Shown: positions 8,302 through 16,850 of the stretch, piece by piece
How the letters are laid out: each line of letters opens with the position of its first letter
How positions within the stretch are numbered: position 1 is the stretch's first letter
NCBI RefSeq assembly: GCF_008705135.1
Contig: NZ_CP023694.1
Span: forward strand, 1,426,001 to 1,490,000
Source of the DNA: Streptomyces coeruleorubidus
Lineage (GTDB): Bacteria > Actinomycetota > Actinomycetes > Streptomycetales > Streptomycetaceae
Length of the DNA stretch: 64,000 nucleotides
Direction of reading: 5' to 3'
Made by a program: the position numbers and the translations under genes
The notes under the pieces: model-generated
Seen by the model: only the letters and a program-made list of their open reading frames with translations
The model's database searches: none
What the model was told of the DNA's origin: nothing

Positions 8302-10010
8302 GCCGACACCTCCGTGCGCAGTTCCTCGGGCAGGTGGAACCGGGCCAGGACCGCCGCCGTGCCCGGCGGCACCCGGCCGGGGGTGGCCAGGGACACCAGG
8401 ATCATGGTGAGGAAGCCGAGCGGCACCGACCAGAGCGCGGGCCAGGCGAGCAGGGCGTGCAGCGTGCCCTCGCCCGGGTAGCCCGTCATGGTCGCGGCGA
8501 CGGCGAGCAGGGCCGAGCCGCCGCCGACCAGCATGCCGGCGGCCGCGCCGGGCGGGGTGAGCCGCCGCCACCAGATGCCGAGGACGAGCAGCGGGCAGAA
8601 GGAGGACGCGGACACGGCGAAGGCGAGCCCCACCGCGTCGGCGACCGGGAGGCTGCCGACCAGGACGCTCGCCGCGAGGGGCATGGCCATCGCGAGGACG
8701 GTCCCGAGCCGGAAGTGCCGTACGCCCCGCGCGGGCAGGACGTCCTGGGTGAGCACGCCCGCGACGGCCATGGTGAGCCCCGAAGCGGTGGACAGGAACG
8801 CGGCGAAGGCGCCGCCCGCCACCAGCGCGCCCAGCAGATCGCCGCCCACTCCCCCGATGATGCGGTCGGGCAGGAGGAGGACGGCGGCGTCCGTGTCGCC
8901 GGTGAGGGTGAGTTCGGGGGCGTAGATGCGGCCGAGGGCGCCGTAGACGGGCGGCAGGAGGTAGAAGGCGCCGATCAGGCCGAGGACCGCGACGGTGGTG
9001 CGGCGGGCGGCGACGCCGTGCGGGCTGGTGTAGAAGCGGACCACGACGTGCGGCAGGCCCATGGTGCCGAGGAACGTGGCGAGGATCAGCCCGTACGTGG
9101 CGTACAGCGGGCGTTCCTCGCCGCTCTCGGCCGGTGCGGGCGACAGGTCACCGCCGCCGCTGCGCTGCGCCTCGGGGACGGCCGCTCCCTCGGCGAACGT
9201 GAGCCGGGTGCCGCGTTCGACGCGGTGCGTGCCGGCGGGCAGGTCGAGGCGGGTGCCGGTGTGCGTGCGGCCGTCCACCGTGCCGGTCACCGTGACGGTG
9301 AGGGGCCGGTCCAGTTTCAGGTCGATGCTGTCGCCGACGCGGACGACGCGCTGCTCACGGAAGGTGGCCGGCTCGTCGAAGGCGTGGCGGGGGGCTCCGT
9401 CGCTCTGCCAGGCGAGGACCAGGAACAGGGCGGGGACCAGCAGGGCGGTGAGTTTCAGCCAGTACTGGAAGGCCTGGACGAAGGTGATGCTGCGCATGCC
9501 GCCGGCGGCGACGGTGGCGGTCACGACGACGGCGACGATCACTCCGCCGAGCCAGTCGGGCGCCCCGGTCAGCACCGTCAGGGTCAGTCCGGCGCCCTGG
9601 AGCTGGGGCAGCAGATACAGCCAGCCCACGCCGACGACGAAGGCACCGGCCAGCCGCCGTACGGCCTGGGAGGCGAGGCGGGCCTCGGCGAAGTCGGGAA
9701 GCGTGTAGGCGCCGGAGCGGCGCAGCGGGGCGGCGACGAAGAGGAGCAGGACCAGGTAGCCGGCGGTGTAGCCGACCGGGTACCAGAGCATGTCGGGGCC
9801 CTGCACCAGCACGAGGCCCGCTATGCCCAGGAAGGAGGCGGCGGAGAGGTACTCGCCGCTGATGGCGGCGGCGTTGAGGCGGGGGCCGACGGTGCGGGAG
9901 GCGACGTAGAAGTCGGAGGTGGTGCGGGAGATGCGCAGGCCGAAGGCGCCCACGAGGACCGTCGCGATGACGACCAGGGCGACGGCGGGGACGGCGTAAT
10001 GGGAGTTCAT
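8298..10010 (-). CDS. Sodium:solute symporter, acetate/monocarboxylate type
   Basis: This 570-residue member of the sodium:solute symporter family has about 13 hydrophobic segments. The N-terminal SDFYVASRTVGP ... AAAISGEYLSAASFLGIAG matches acetate/pyruvate carriers such as ActP/MctC. An unusual soluble insert of about 110 residues (after VLAWQSDGAP, before GLILATFLGTMGLPH) separates two membrane segments; such inserts are known in actinobacterial monocarboxylate carriers. ATG 10008-10010 overlaps the stop of the small upstream gene (ATGA). The substrate is inferred: a short carboxylic acid is most likely. Confidence 0.88.
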   Translation of the reverse strand: MNSHYAVPAVALVVIATVLVGAFGLRISRTTSDFYVASRTVGPRLNAAAISGEYLSAASFLGIAGLVLVQGPDMLWYPVGYTAGYLVLLLFVAAPLRRSGAYTLPDFAEARLASQAVRRLAGAFVVGVGWLYLLPQLQGAGLTLTVLTGAPDWLGGVIVAVVVTATVAAGGMRSITFVQAFQYWLKLTALLVPALFLVLAWQSDGAPRHAFDEPATFREQRVVRVGDSIDLKLDRPLTVTVTGTVDGRTHTGTRLDLPAGTHRVERGTRLTFAEGAAVPEAQRSGGGDLSPAPAESGEERPLYATYGLILATFLGTMGLPHVVVRFYTSPHGVAARRTTVAVLGLIGAFYLLPPVYGALGRIYAPELTLTGDTDAAVLLLPDRIIGGVGGDLLGALVAGGAFAAFLSTASGLTMAVAGVLTQDVLPARGVRHFRLGTVLAMAMPLAASVLVGSLPVADAVGLAFAVSASSFCPLLVLGIWWRRLTPPGAAAGMLVGGGSALLAVAATMTGYPGEGTLHALLAWPALWSVPLGFLTMILVSLATPGRVPPGTAAVLARFHLPEELRTEVSA

Positions 10011-10375
10011 CGGTCTTCGACGAGGCGTACGAAGTCGCGCTCGTTGCGCTCGGCGCGGCGGACGTACCAGCGGGCGAGCAGGACCAGCGGGGCGTAGAGG
10101 CCGAAGCCGAGGACGGCCCACTCCAGGCGGCGGGCGTCGGGCATCGCCGCGAACAGCAGCGGCAGGGGGCCGACGAGCAGGCCGAGGATCGCGAAGACCG
10201 TGAGGGCGGCGCGCAGCTGGGTGCGCATCAGGGAGCGGACGTAGGTGTGACCGAGGGTGGTCTGTTCGTCGATCTCGGTGCGCGGGCGGTAGTAGCCGGA
10301 GGTGGCCCGGCCGGCCTGGCGGGGCGGGCCGGTGACGACGACGCGGCGCTCGGTGTGATCCTGGGGCACCGTCAC
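10007..10375 (-). CDS. Small two-helix membrane protein before the symporter (DUF485-like)
   Basis: This 122-residue protein has a polar N-terminus (IDEQTTLGHTYVRSLMRTQL) followed by two membrane segments (AALTVFAILGLLVGPLPLLF and WAVLGFGLYAPLVLLARWYV) and a charged tail. Small proteins of this kind (DUF485 and relatives) commonly precede acetate-type symporters and are thought to be partner subunits. The GTG start at 10375 overlaps the response-regulator stop (GTGA), and its own stop overlaps the symporter start (ATGA). Assignment to the DUF485 group rests on layout and position. Confidence 0.75.
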   Translation of the reverse strand: MTVPQDHTERRVVVTGPPRQAGRATSGYYRPRTEIDEQTTLGHTYVRSLMRTQLRAALTVFAILGLLVGPLPLLFAAMPDARRLEWAVLGFGLYAPLVLLARWYVRRAERNERDFVRLVEDR

Positions 10376-11121
10376 GGCCTCCTCATGAGCAGGTCGCGCA
10401 GTTCGCGCGTGTGGCGCCGGCTGACCTGGAGTTCCTCGGAGCCGACGAGGACGCTGACGGTGCCCGCGTCGAGGCGGAGTTCGCCGATGTGGCGCAGGGC
10501 GACGAGGTGGCGGCGGTGGATGCGGACGAATCCGCGGGAGCGCCAGCGCTCCTCCAGGGTCGACAGCGGGATGCGGACCAGGTGGCTGCCCTTGTCGGTG
10601 TGCAGGCGGGCGTAGTCGCCCTGGGCCTCGACGTGGGTGATGTCGTCGACGGCCACGAAGCGGGTCACGCCGCCGAGCTCGACGGGTATGTGGTCGGGGT
10701 CCGGCTCGCTCACGGGTATGCGGGGCGCGGTGCCGCGCAGCTCCGCGGCCCGCCGTACGGCCTCGGCGAGCCGTTCCTTGCGGACGGGCTTGAGGACGTA
10801 GTCGACGGCCTTGAGGTCGAAGGCCTGGACGGCGAAGTCCTCGTGGGCGGTGACGAACACGACGAGCGGCGGCCTGGCGAAGCCGGTGAGCAGCCGGGCC
10901 AGGTCGAGCCCGTCGAGACCGGGCATCTGGATGTCGAGGAAGACGACGTCGATCGCCTCGGGTCCGCCCGGACCGGATTCCAGGGCGCGGTTGATGCGGC
11001 GCAGCGCCTCGGTCGCGTCGCCGGCGCCCTCCGCGCTGCCGACGCGGGGGTCCGCGTGCAGCAGGTAGAGCAGTTCCTCCAGCGAGGGGCGTTCGTCGTC
11101 GACAGCCAGGGCACGCAGCAT
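10372..11121 (-). CDS. LytTR-family response regulator
   Basis: This 249-residue two-component regulator has an N-terminal receiver domain with acidic residues near 8-10 (VDDE), the phospho-acceptor D63 in FLDIQMPGLDG, T/A in VFVTAHEDF and K in LKPV. The C-terminal LytTR DNA-binding domain (RFVAVDDITHVEAQGDYARL ... RIHRRHLVALRHI) binds promoter DNA through beta strands. It heads the operon with the small membrane protein, symporter and LytS kinase. This is the Streptomyces version of the YehU/YehT or BtsS/BtsR arrangement, in which the system usually controls its own transporter. Confidence 0.92.
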   Translation of the reverse strand: MLRALAVDDERPSLEELLYLLHADPRVGSAEGAGDATEALRRINRALESGPGGPEAIDVVFLDIQMPGLDGLDLARLLTGFARPPLVVFVTAHEDFAVQAFDLKAVDYVLKPVRKERLAEAVRRAAELRGTAPRIPVSEPDPDHIPVELGGVTRFVAVDDITHVEAQGDYARLHTDKGSHLVRIPLSTLEERWRSRGFVRIHRRHLVALRHIGELRLDAGTVSVLVGSEELQVSRRHTRELRDLLMRRP

Positions 11122-11243
11122 GAACCCGGAGTGTAGGGGCGATCCGCACGTCTTGACATGTGCCGGGGGTGGACGTCCGCGCGGGAGGAGGCGGCCTCGC
11201 CGGGCCGGGCGCGGGACGGGGTGCCGGTGGATACAGTGCCCGC

Positions 11244-11759
11244 ATGAACAGCAGGTCCACGCCGTTCGACGAACTCGACCGGAAGATCATCACCGCGTTG
11301 ATGGCGAACGCCCGGACGTCCTTCGCCGAGATCGGCACGGCGATCGGGCTGTCGGCCACGGCGGTCAAGCGCCGGGTCGACCGGTTGCGGGAAGGGGGCG
11401 TGATCACCGGGTTCACGGCCACGGTGAAGCCGTCGGCGCTGGGCTGGCGGACCGAGGCCTACGTCGAGGTGTACTGCGAGGGTGCGGCCCCGCCGCGACG
11501 GCTCGCCGAGGTCGTGCGCGACTACCCGGAGATCACCGCGGCGATGACGGTGACGGGCGGTGCGGACGCGCTGCTGCACGTGCGGGCGCGGGACGTGGAG
11601 CACTTCGAGGAGGTGCTGGAGCGGATCCGCCAGGAGCCCTTCATCCGGAAGACCATCAGCGTGATGGTGCTGTCCCATCTGCTCCCGGAGAGTCCGGAGG
11701 CTGGTGCCAGCCAGCCCGCGCCGGAGGAGTCCCCGGGCGGCGCAGCAGGCGTGCGCTGA
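11244..11759 (+). CDS. Lrp/AsnC-family transcriptional regulator
   Basis: This 171-residue protein has an N-terminal winged helix (DELDRKIITALMANARTSFAEIGTAIGLS) and a C-terminal RAM/ligand-binding domain (ITAAMTVTGGADALLHVRARD). A short Pro/Glu/Gly tail follows. It lies 126 bases before the dimethylargininase-rocD pair on the same strand. It is therefore the likely sensor for an amino acid such as ornithine or arginine controlling those genes, which is inference from position. ATG 11244 has only a weak ribosome-binding site and may be near-leaderless. Confidence 0.9.
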   Translation: MNSRSTPFDELDRKIITALMANARTSFAEIGTAIGLSATAVKRRVDRLREGGVITGFTATVKPSALGWRTEAYVEVYCEGAAPPRRLAEVVRDYPEITAAMTVTGGADALLHVRARDVEHFEEVLERIRQEPFIRKTISVMVLSHLLPESPEAGASQPAPEESPGGAAGVR

Positions 11760-11885
11760 CCGGCGTCAAGACGCAGCATTCCTGCGCTGACGCGCAACTG
11801 ATGTTCCTTGTCGGCCACCTCCCTCAGTTCCTACCTTGGTGTCAACCCCCAGTCACACACCGTGAGGAAGCGGAGGGACCCCTCT

Positions 11886-12707
11886 GTGCCCGACTCCCGT
11901 GTGCCGCGCCGGCGGCGCTACCTCGTCTGCGAGCCCAGACACTTCGCCGTGCAGTACGCGATCAACCCGTGGATGCGTCCCGGCGAACCCGTCGACGTCA
12001 TCCGCGCGCTGGACCAGTGGCAGGCGCTGGTCGACGCCTACCGTGCCCACGGCCATACCGTGGACACTGTGAAACCCGTGCCCGGTCTGCCCGACATGGT
12101 CTTCGCCGCGAACGCGGCGGTCGTCGTCGACGGCCGCGTCTTCGGCTCCCTCTTCCACGCGCCCGAGCGCCGTCCCGAGTCCGTGCCGTACGAGGCGTGG
12201 TTCAAGTCGGAGGGCTACGAGGTGTATCACCCCGAGTCGGTGTGCGAGGGCGAGGGCGACCTGGTGCCGGCCGGCCGCTGGATCCTGGCCGGGACGGGCT
12301 TCCGTACCACCCGTGAGGCCCACAGCGAGGTGCAGGAATTCTTCGGGATGCCGGTGATCGGTCTGACGCTGGTGGACCCGTACTTCTACCACCTGGACAC
12401 GGCGCTGTTCGTCCTCGACGACGACACCATCGCCTACTACCCCGAGGCGTTCTCGCCGGGCAGCCGCGAGGTGCTGTCCCGGCTGTACCCGGACGCGGTG
12501 CTCGCCACCCGCGAGGACGCGATGGCGTTCGGGCTCAACTCCGTCTCCGACGGGCGGCACGTGTTCATCTCACCGGGGGCGACGTGCCTGGCCGGCCGGC
12601 TCGCCGACCGTGGCTACGTCCCCGTCCCCGTCGACCTGTCCGAGTTCCAGAAGGCCGGTGGCGGCATCAAGTGCTGCACCCAGGAGATCCGGGAGATCCG
12701 CTCATGA
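11886..12707 (+). CDS. ddaH: Dimethylargininase (NG,NG-dimethylarginine dimethylaminohydrolase-like)
   Basis: This is a 273-residue guanidino-modifying enzyme of the amidinotransferase fold. Signatures are the N-terminal substrate loop LPDMVFAANAAVV, catalytic His in PYFYHLDTALFVLDDD, and the C-terminal nucleophile in GGGIKCCTQEIR (C263 or C264). The family hydrolyses dimethylarginine to citrulline and dimethylamine; related members act on arginine, so the true substrate is open. GTG 11886 is chosen because GGAGGG lies eight bases upstream; an in-frame ATG at 11808 would add 26 low-similarity residues. Its stop overlaps the rocD start (ATGA). Confidence 0.85.
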   Translation: MPDSRVPRRRRYLVCEPRHFAVQYAINPWMRPGEPVDVIRALDQWQALVDAYRAHGHTVDTVKPVPGLPDMVFAANAAVVVDGRVFGSLFHAPERRPESVPYEAWFKSEGYEVYHPESVCEGEGDLVPAGRWILAGTGFRTTREAHSEVQEFFGMPVIGLTLVDPYFYHLDTALFVLDDDTIAYYPEAFSPGSREVLSRLYPDAVLATREDAMAFGLNSVSDGRHVFISPGATCLAGRLADRGYVPVPVDLSEFQKAGGGIKCCTQEIREIRS

Positions 12708-13939
12708 CCGCACCCGTCCGTACCCAGGACTCGCCGGAGACCCGCGGCTCCGAGGAGCTCATCCGCGCGGAGGAGCCGGTCCTCGCGCACAACTACCATC
12801 CGCTGCCCGTGGTCGTCTCCCGCGCCGAGGGCACCTGGGTGGAGGACGTGGAGGGGCGGCGCTACCTCGACATGCTGGCCGGCTACTCGGCGCTGAACTT
12901 CGGCCACCGGCACCCGGCGCTGATCGAGGCCGCCCACCGCCAGCTCGACCGGCTGACCCTGACGTCCCGCGCCTTCCACAACGACCGGCTCGCCGAGTTC
13001 GCGGAGCGGCTGGCGGCGCTGACCGGGATGGACATGGTGCTGCCCATGAACACCGGTGCGGAGGCGGTGGAGAGCGGGGTGAAGGTGGCCCGCAAGTGGG
13101 CGTACGACGTCAAGGGCGTCCCGGCCGACCGGGCGACGATCGTGGTCGCGGCGGACAACTTCCACGGCCGTACGACGACGATCGTCAGCTTCTCCACGGA
13201 CGAGACGGCGCGGCAGGGGTTCGGCCCCTTCACGCCGGGTTTCCGGATCGTGCCGTACAACGACCTGGCCGCGCTGGAGGCGGCGGTCGACGAGACGACG
13301 GCGGCCGTGCTGATCGAGCCGATCCAGGGCGAGGCGGGGGTGATCATTCCGGACGACGGCTACCTGGCCGGCGTGCGCGAGCTGACCCGCCGCAAGGGGT
13401 GTCTGTTCGTCGCGGACGAGATCCAGTCCGGGCTCGGCCGTACGGGCAGCACGCTGGCGGTCGAGCACGAGTCGGTCGTGCCGGACGTGGTGCTGCTGGG
13501 CAAGGCGCTGGGCGGCGGCATCGTGCCGGTGTCCGCGGTGGTCGGGCGCCGGGAGGTGCTCGGGGTGCTGCACCCCGGGGAGCACGGGTCGACCTTCGGC
13601 GGCAACCCGCTGGCGGCCGCGGTCGGCACGGCGGTGGTCGAACTGCTGGAGACGGGCGACTTCCAGCGCCGCGCGACCGAGCTGGGCGCGATCCTGCGGG
13701 ACGGCCTGACCGGGCTGGTCGGCAAGGGCGTCGTCGGCTTCCGCTCGCGGGGCCTGTGGGCGGGCGTCGACATCGACCCCGCGCTCGGCACGGGCCGCGA
13801 GATCAGCGAGCGCCTCATGCGGGAGGGAATCCTGGCCAAGGACACCCACGGCTCCACGATCCGCCTGGCCCCACCGCTCACCATCACGGCCGAGGAGCTC
13901 GAGGGGGCGCTCGGGTCGCTGGAGAAGGTGTTGCGGTAA
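12704..13939 (+). CDS. rocD: Ornithine--oxo-acid aminotransferase
   Basis: This is a 411-residue class-III PLP aminotransferase. It moves the delta-amino group of ornithine to 2-oxoglutarate, giving glutamate semialdehyde for proline or glutamate synthesis. It has the family start LAHNYHPLPVV, NTGAEAVE, EPIQGEAGVI, LFVADEIQSGLGRTG, and the PLP lysine K267 in LLGKALGGG. It is translationally coupled to ddaH (four-base overlap). An Lrp regulator precedes the pair. The length and motifs match rocD closely, and the same pairing occurs in other Streptomyces from memory. Confidence 0.94.
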   Translation: MTAPVRTQDSPETRGSEELIRAEEPVLAHNYHPLPVVVSRAEGTWVEDVEGRRYLDMLAGYSALNFGHRHPALIEAAHRQLDRLTLTSRAFHNDRLAEFAERLAALTGMDMVLPMNTGAEAVESGVKVARKWAYDVKGVPADRATIVVAADNFHGRTTTIVSFSTDETARQGFGPFTPGFRIVPYNDLAALEAAVDETTAAVLIEPIQGEAGVIIPDDGYLAGVRELTRRKGCLFVADEIQSGLGRTGSTLAVEHESVVPDVVLLGKALGGGIVPVSAVVGRREVLGVLHPGEHGSTFGGNPLAAAVGTAVVELLETGDFQRRATELGAILRDGLTGLVGKGVVGFRSRGLWAGVDIDPALGTGREISERLMREGILAKDTHGSTIRLAPPLTITAEELEGALGSLEKVLR

Positions 13940-14305
13940 GAGGCGCGGCGCTGCGGCGCAGGCCGCCGTGGCGGGGGCTGATGGCGGGGCGCCGCCTGGC
14001 GGAGCGTCGAGGTCGGAGGTCGCCTGACGGGCGGGCGATGACGGAGGCCGCCAGGCAGGGGGCGAGGCCGGAGGCGCCAGACGGTGGGGCGGGTTGCCCG
14101 AGGCCGCCCGGCATGAAGGCAGGGAGTTGGATGTGCCTGGGAGGGGGCGGGGTCGGAGGCCGCCAGGCAGGGGGCGGGTTGTCCGAGGTCGCCAGACAAC
14201 GCCCCAAGCCGCCCCGACCGGCCGCACAAGCCGCCCCCACATGCCGGAAGGGTGAAGATTGAGGCAAGAGGTGGTAGACCACTCTCAGCGACAGAGAGGT
14301 CGGCC
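13940..14305. repeat. Gene-free stretch with degenerate GC-rich repeats
   Basis: This 366-bp region holds no convincing gene. It contains a small family of related G-rich units. Two identical 22-bp copies lie at 14043-14064 and 14155-14176, with the core GCCGCCAGGCAGGGGGCG. Diverged copies lie near 14017-14037, 14091-14112 and 14177-14199 (cores GGTCGCC or GGCCGCC followed by TGAC, CGGCA or AGACA). The last part should hold the promoter of the PAS/SpoIIE gene at 14306. The long open frames crossing here are frame shadows of rocD. Confidence 0.6.
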
Positions 14306-16786
14306 GTGGGCGAACACGAGGAGTACGGCGTTGCCCGGCAGCGGTTCGATGTGGCCGACGCCGCGCCCCTGTTGCTCGATCCGCAGGGCGTGGTGACGGG
14401 CTGGACCGGTGAGGCCGGGCGGCTGCTGGCGTACCCGGCCGCCGAGGCCGTCGGCAGGAAGCTGGCGGATCTGCTGACGGCCGAGGACGCGCAGCGCATG
14501 CCGGACCTGGTCGAGCGGTGCCGCAGGGACGGTGGCTGGACGGGGCTGCTGACGGCCCGCCGCCGGGACGGGCAGCCCGTGAGGGTCGCGGCCCGGATCA
14601 CCTCGGCCGAGGAGGCGCACGGCGGCGCGCGCTGGCTGGCGCTGCTGTCGGAGCTGGCCGACGCGCCCGGCTGGGACATGAGCCGCACGGTGCTGGAACG
14701 GATGGTGTCCGACGCCCCGGTCGGTATCGCGATCGTGGACACGGACCTGCGTTTTGTATGGTCGAACGCGGCCCTGGAGCAGTTCGGCGGCGGACCGCCG
14801 GCCCGGCGGCTCGGTCTGCGCTTCGCGGACGTCCAGCCGGGCCTGGACGCCCAGGCGGTCGAGGCGCAGATGCGGCACGTGCTGGAGACCGGCGAGCCCG
14901 TGGTCGGGTACGAGCACGTGGGCCGCGTGCTGTCGGCTCCGCTGCGCGAGACCGCGCACATGCTGTCGTTCACCCGGCTCGAGGACGACCGGGGCCGCCC
15001 GATGGGCGTGTACTACACGGTCGTCGACATCACCGAGCGGCACCGCGCCCGGCAGCGGCTGGCGCTCCTGGACCGCGCCAACGAGAGCATCGGCCGCAGC
15101 CTGGACCTCACGCGCACCGCGCAGGAACTGGCCGACGTGGCCGTGCCGGGACTGGCCGACCTCGTCACCGTGGACCTGCTGGAGACGGTGCTGCGGGGCG
15201 CCGAGCTGACGCCCGGGCCGCTCGTGGACACCGATCGGGTGGCGCTGCGCCGGGCGGGCAACAGGGCCACGGAGGAGTGCGGCCCGGAGGCCGTCGTCGG
15301 GATCGGCGAGGTGACGGCGTACCCGGCCGGGTCGCCCCCGATCCGCTGCCTGACCACCGGACGGCCCTGGCACGCGGAGCGGCTCGATCCACTGGACCGG
15401 GTGTGGGTCACGGACGTCCCGGGCGGCCGACGGCCCGCGTTCTCGGAGCTGGGCCTGCACAGCGTGATGATCGTGCCGGTCCGGGCGCGCGGCACCACCC
15501 TGGGCATCACCACCTTCTTCCGGCGCCACGGCCGGGAACCCTTCGACGAGGAGGACCTGCGGCTGGCCGAGGACCTCGTCTCCCGCGCGGCCGTCTGCGT
15601 GGACAACGCCCGGCGCTACACGCGCGAGCGCGACGCCGCGCTCGTCCTCCAGCGCAGCCTGCTCCCCCACCGGCTCCCCGAGCAGGACGCGGTCGAGGCG
15701 GCCGCGTGCTACCGGCCGGCCGACGAGCTGACCGGCCTGGGCGGCGACTGGTACGACCTCATCCCGCTGTCCGGGGCGCGCGTCGCGCTCGTCGTGGGCG
15801 AGGTGCCCGGGCACGGCATCGACGCCGCCGCGGCCATGGGGCAGTTGCGGACGGCCGTACGGACGCTGGCCGCTCAGGATCTGCCGCCCGAGGAGGTGCT
15901 GGCGCACCTCGACGACCTGGTGGCGCGGTCGGCCCGGGAAGAAGGCGCCGAACCGGGCGCGGCGGGCTCCGCGGGCACGCAGTGCGTGGGCGCCGGGTGT
16001 CTGTACGTCGTCTACGACCCGGTCGACGGCGGATGCTCGATGGCCGCCGCGGGGCATCCCGCACCGGCCGTGGTGCTGCCCGACCGCTCCGTCACGTTCA
16101 TCGATCTTCCGCAGGGGCCACCGCTCGGCGTGGGCGGTCCGCCGTTCGAGGCGGTCGAGCTGTCCCTCGTGGAGGGCAGCACCCTCGCCCTGCACACCGA
16201 CGGGCTGCTGGCCCGGGCGGAGACCTGGGCCGTCGACGCCGGCCGGGAACGCCTGCGCCGGGCGCTGGAAGGGGCGGGCCCGCTGGACGCGCGCTGCCGG
16301 GACGTCGTCGACGCGCTGGTTCCGGCGCGCCCGTACGACGACGTGGCCCTGCTGATGGCCCGTACGAAACGCCTCGGCACCGAGCAGGTCGCGGCCTGGG
16401 ACCTGGACCCCGACCCGGCACTCGTCGCCGACGCCCGCCGCACGGCCACCCGGCAGCTCGCCCACTGGGGGCTGGACGAGCTGGCGTTCACGACCGAACT
16501 GGTGGTGAGCGAGCTGGTCACCAACGCCATACGGCACGCCACCGGGCCCATCCGGCTCCGTCTGATCCGGGAGCGCGCCCTGGTCTGCGAGGTCCTGGAC
16601 AGCGGCGCCACCGCGCCCCATCTGCGCCACCCCCGTACGACGGACGAGGGCGGGCGCGGTCTGCTGCTGGTCTCCCAGCTCACCCAGCGGTGGGGCACGC
16701 GGTTCGTCGCCGACGGGAAGATCATCTGGGCCGAGCAGTCCTTGACGGAGCTCGCCGAGCTGCCCGTGGCGGCGCTCCTGGAGTGA
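14306..16786 (+). CDS. PAS-PAS-GAF-SpoIIE phosphatase with C-terminal HATPase domain
   Basis: This 826-residue cytoplasmic signalling protein has a PAS domain (about 15-115), a second PAS (about 130-250, YYTVVDITERHRARQRLALL), GAF (about 265-430), a PP2C/SpoIIE phosphatase (about 450-670, with ADELTGLGGDWYD, GHGIDAAAAMGQLRT, AAAGHPAP and ALHTDGLL) and an RsbW-like ATPase (about 690-815, VVSELVTNAIRHATG, GGRGLLLV). Such proteins dephosphorylate anti-anti-sigma factors and can also bind them, controlling stress sigma factors. GTG 14306 follows AGAGAGG; the in-frame ATG at 14252 is less likely. Confidence 0.88.
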   Translation: MGEHEEYGVARQRFDVADAAPLLLDPQGVVTGWTGEAGRLLAYPAAEAVGRKLADLLTAEDAQRMPDLVERCRRDGGWTGLLTARRRDGQPVRVAARITSAEEAHGGARWLALLSELADAPGWDMSRTVLERMVSDAPVGIAIVDTDLRFVWSNAALEQFGGGPPARRLGLRFADVQPGLDAQAVEAQMRHVLETGEPVVGYEHVGRVLSAPLRETAHMLSFTRLEDDRGRPMGVYYTVVDITERHRARQRLALLDRANESIGRSLDLTRTAQELADVAVPGLADLVTVDLLETVLRGAELTPGPLVDTDRVALRRAGNRATEECGPEAVVGIGEVTAYPAGSPPIRCLTTGRPWHAERLDPLDRVWVTDVPGGRRPAFSELGLHSVMIVPVRARGTTLGITTFFRRHGREPFDEEDLRLAEDLVSRAAVCVDNARRYTRERDAALVLQRSLLPHRLPEQDAVEAAACYRPADELTGLGGDWYDLIPLSGARVALVVGEVPGHGIDAAAAMGQLRTAVRTLAAQDLPPEEVLAHLDDLVARSAREEGAEPGAAGSAGTQCVGAGCLYVVYDPVDGGCSMAAAGHPAPAVVLPDRSVTFIDLPQGPPLGVGGPPFEAVELSLVEGSTLALHTDGLLARAETWAVDAGRERLRRALEGAGPLDARCRDVVDALVPARPYDDVALLMARTKRLGTEQVAAWDLDPDPALVADARRTATRQLAHWGLDELAFTTELVVSELVTNAIRHATGPIRLRLIRERALVCEVLDSGATAPHLRHPRTTDEGGRGLLLVSQLTQRWGTRFVADGKIIWAEQSLTELAELPVAALLE

Positions 16787-16850
16787 CGCCCGGGCCCGGT
16801 TCTCCCATACCGTGGGAAACTGGTCTCCCGGCAGTGGTGAGGCGGCGGCC

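Noticed and set aside
12610..14262. A 550-codon plus-strand frame across rocD and the repeat region
   Set aside because: It is a shadow of rocD extended through G-rich repeats, with Arg/Gly/Ala-only composition.
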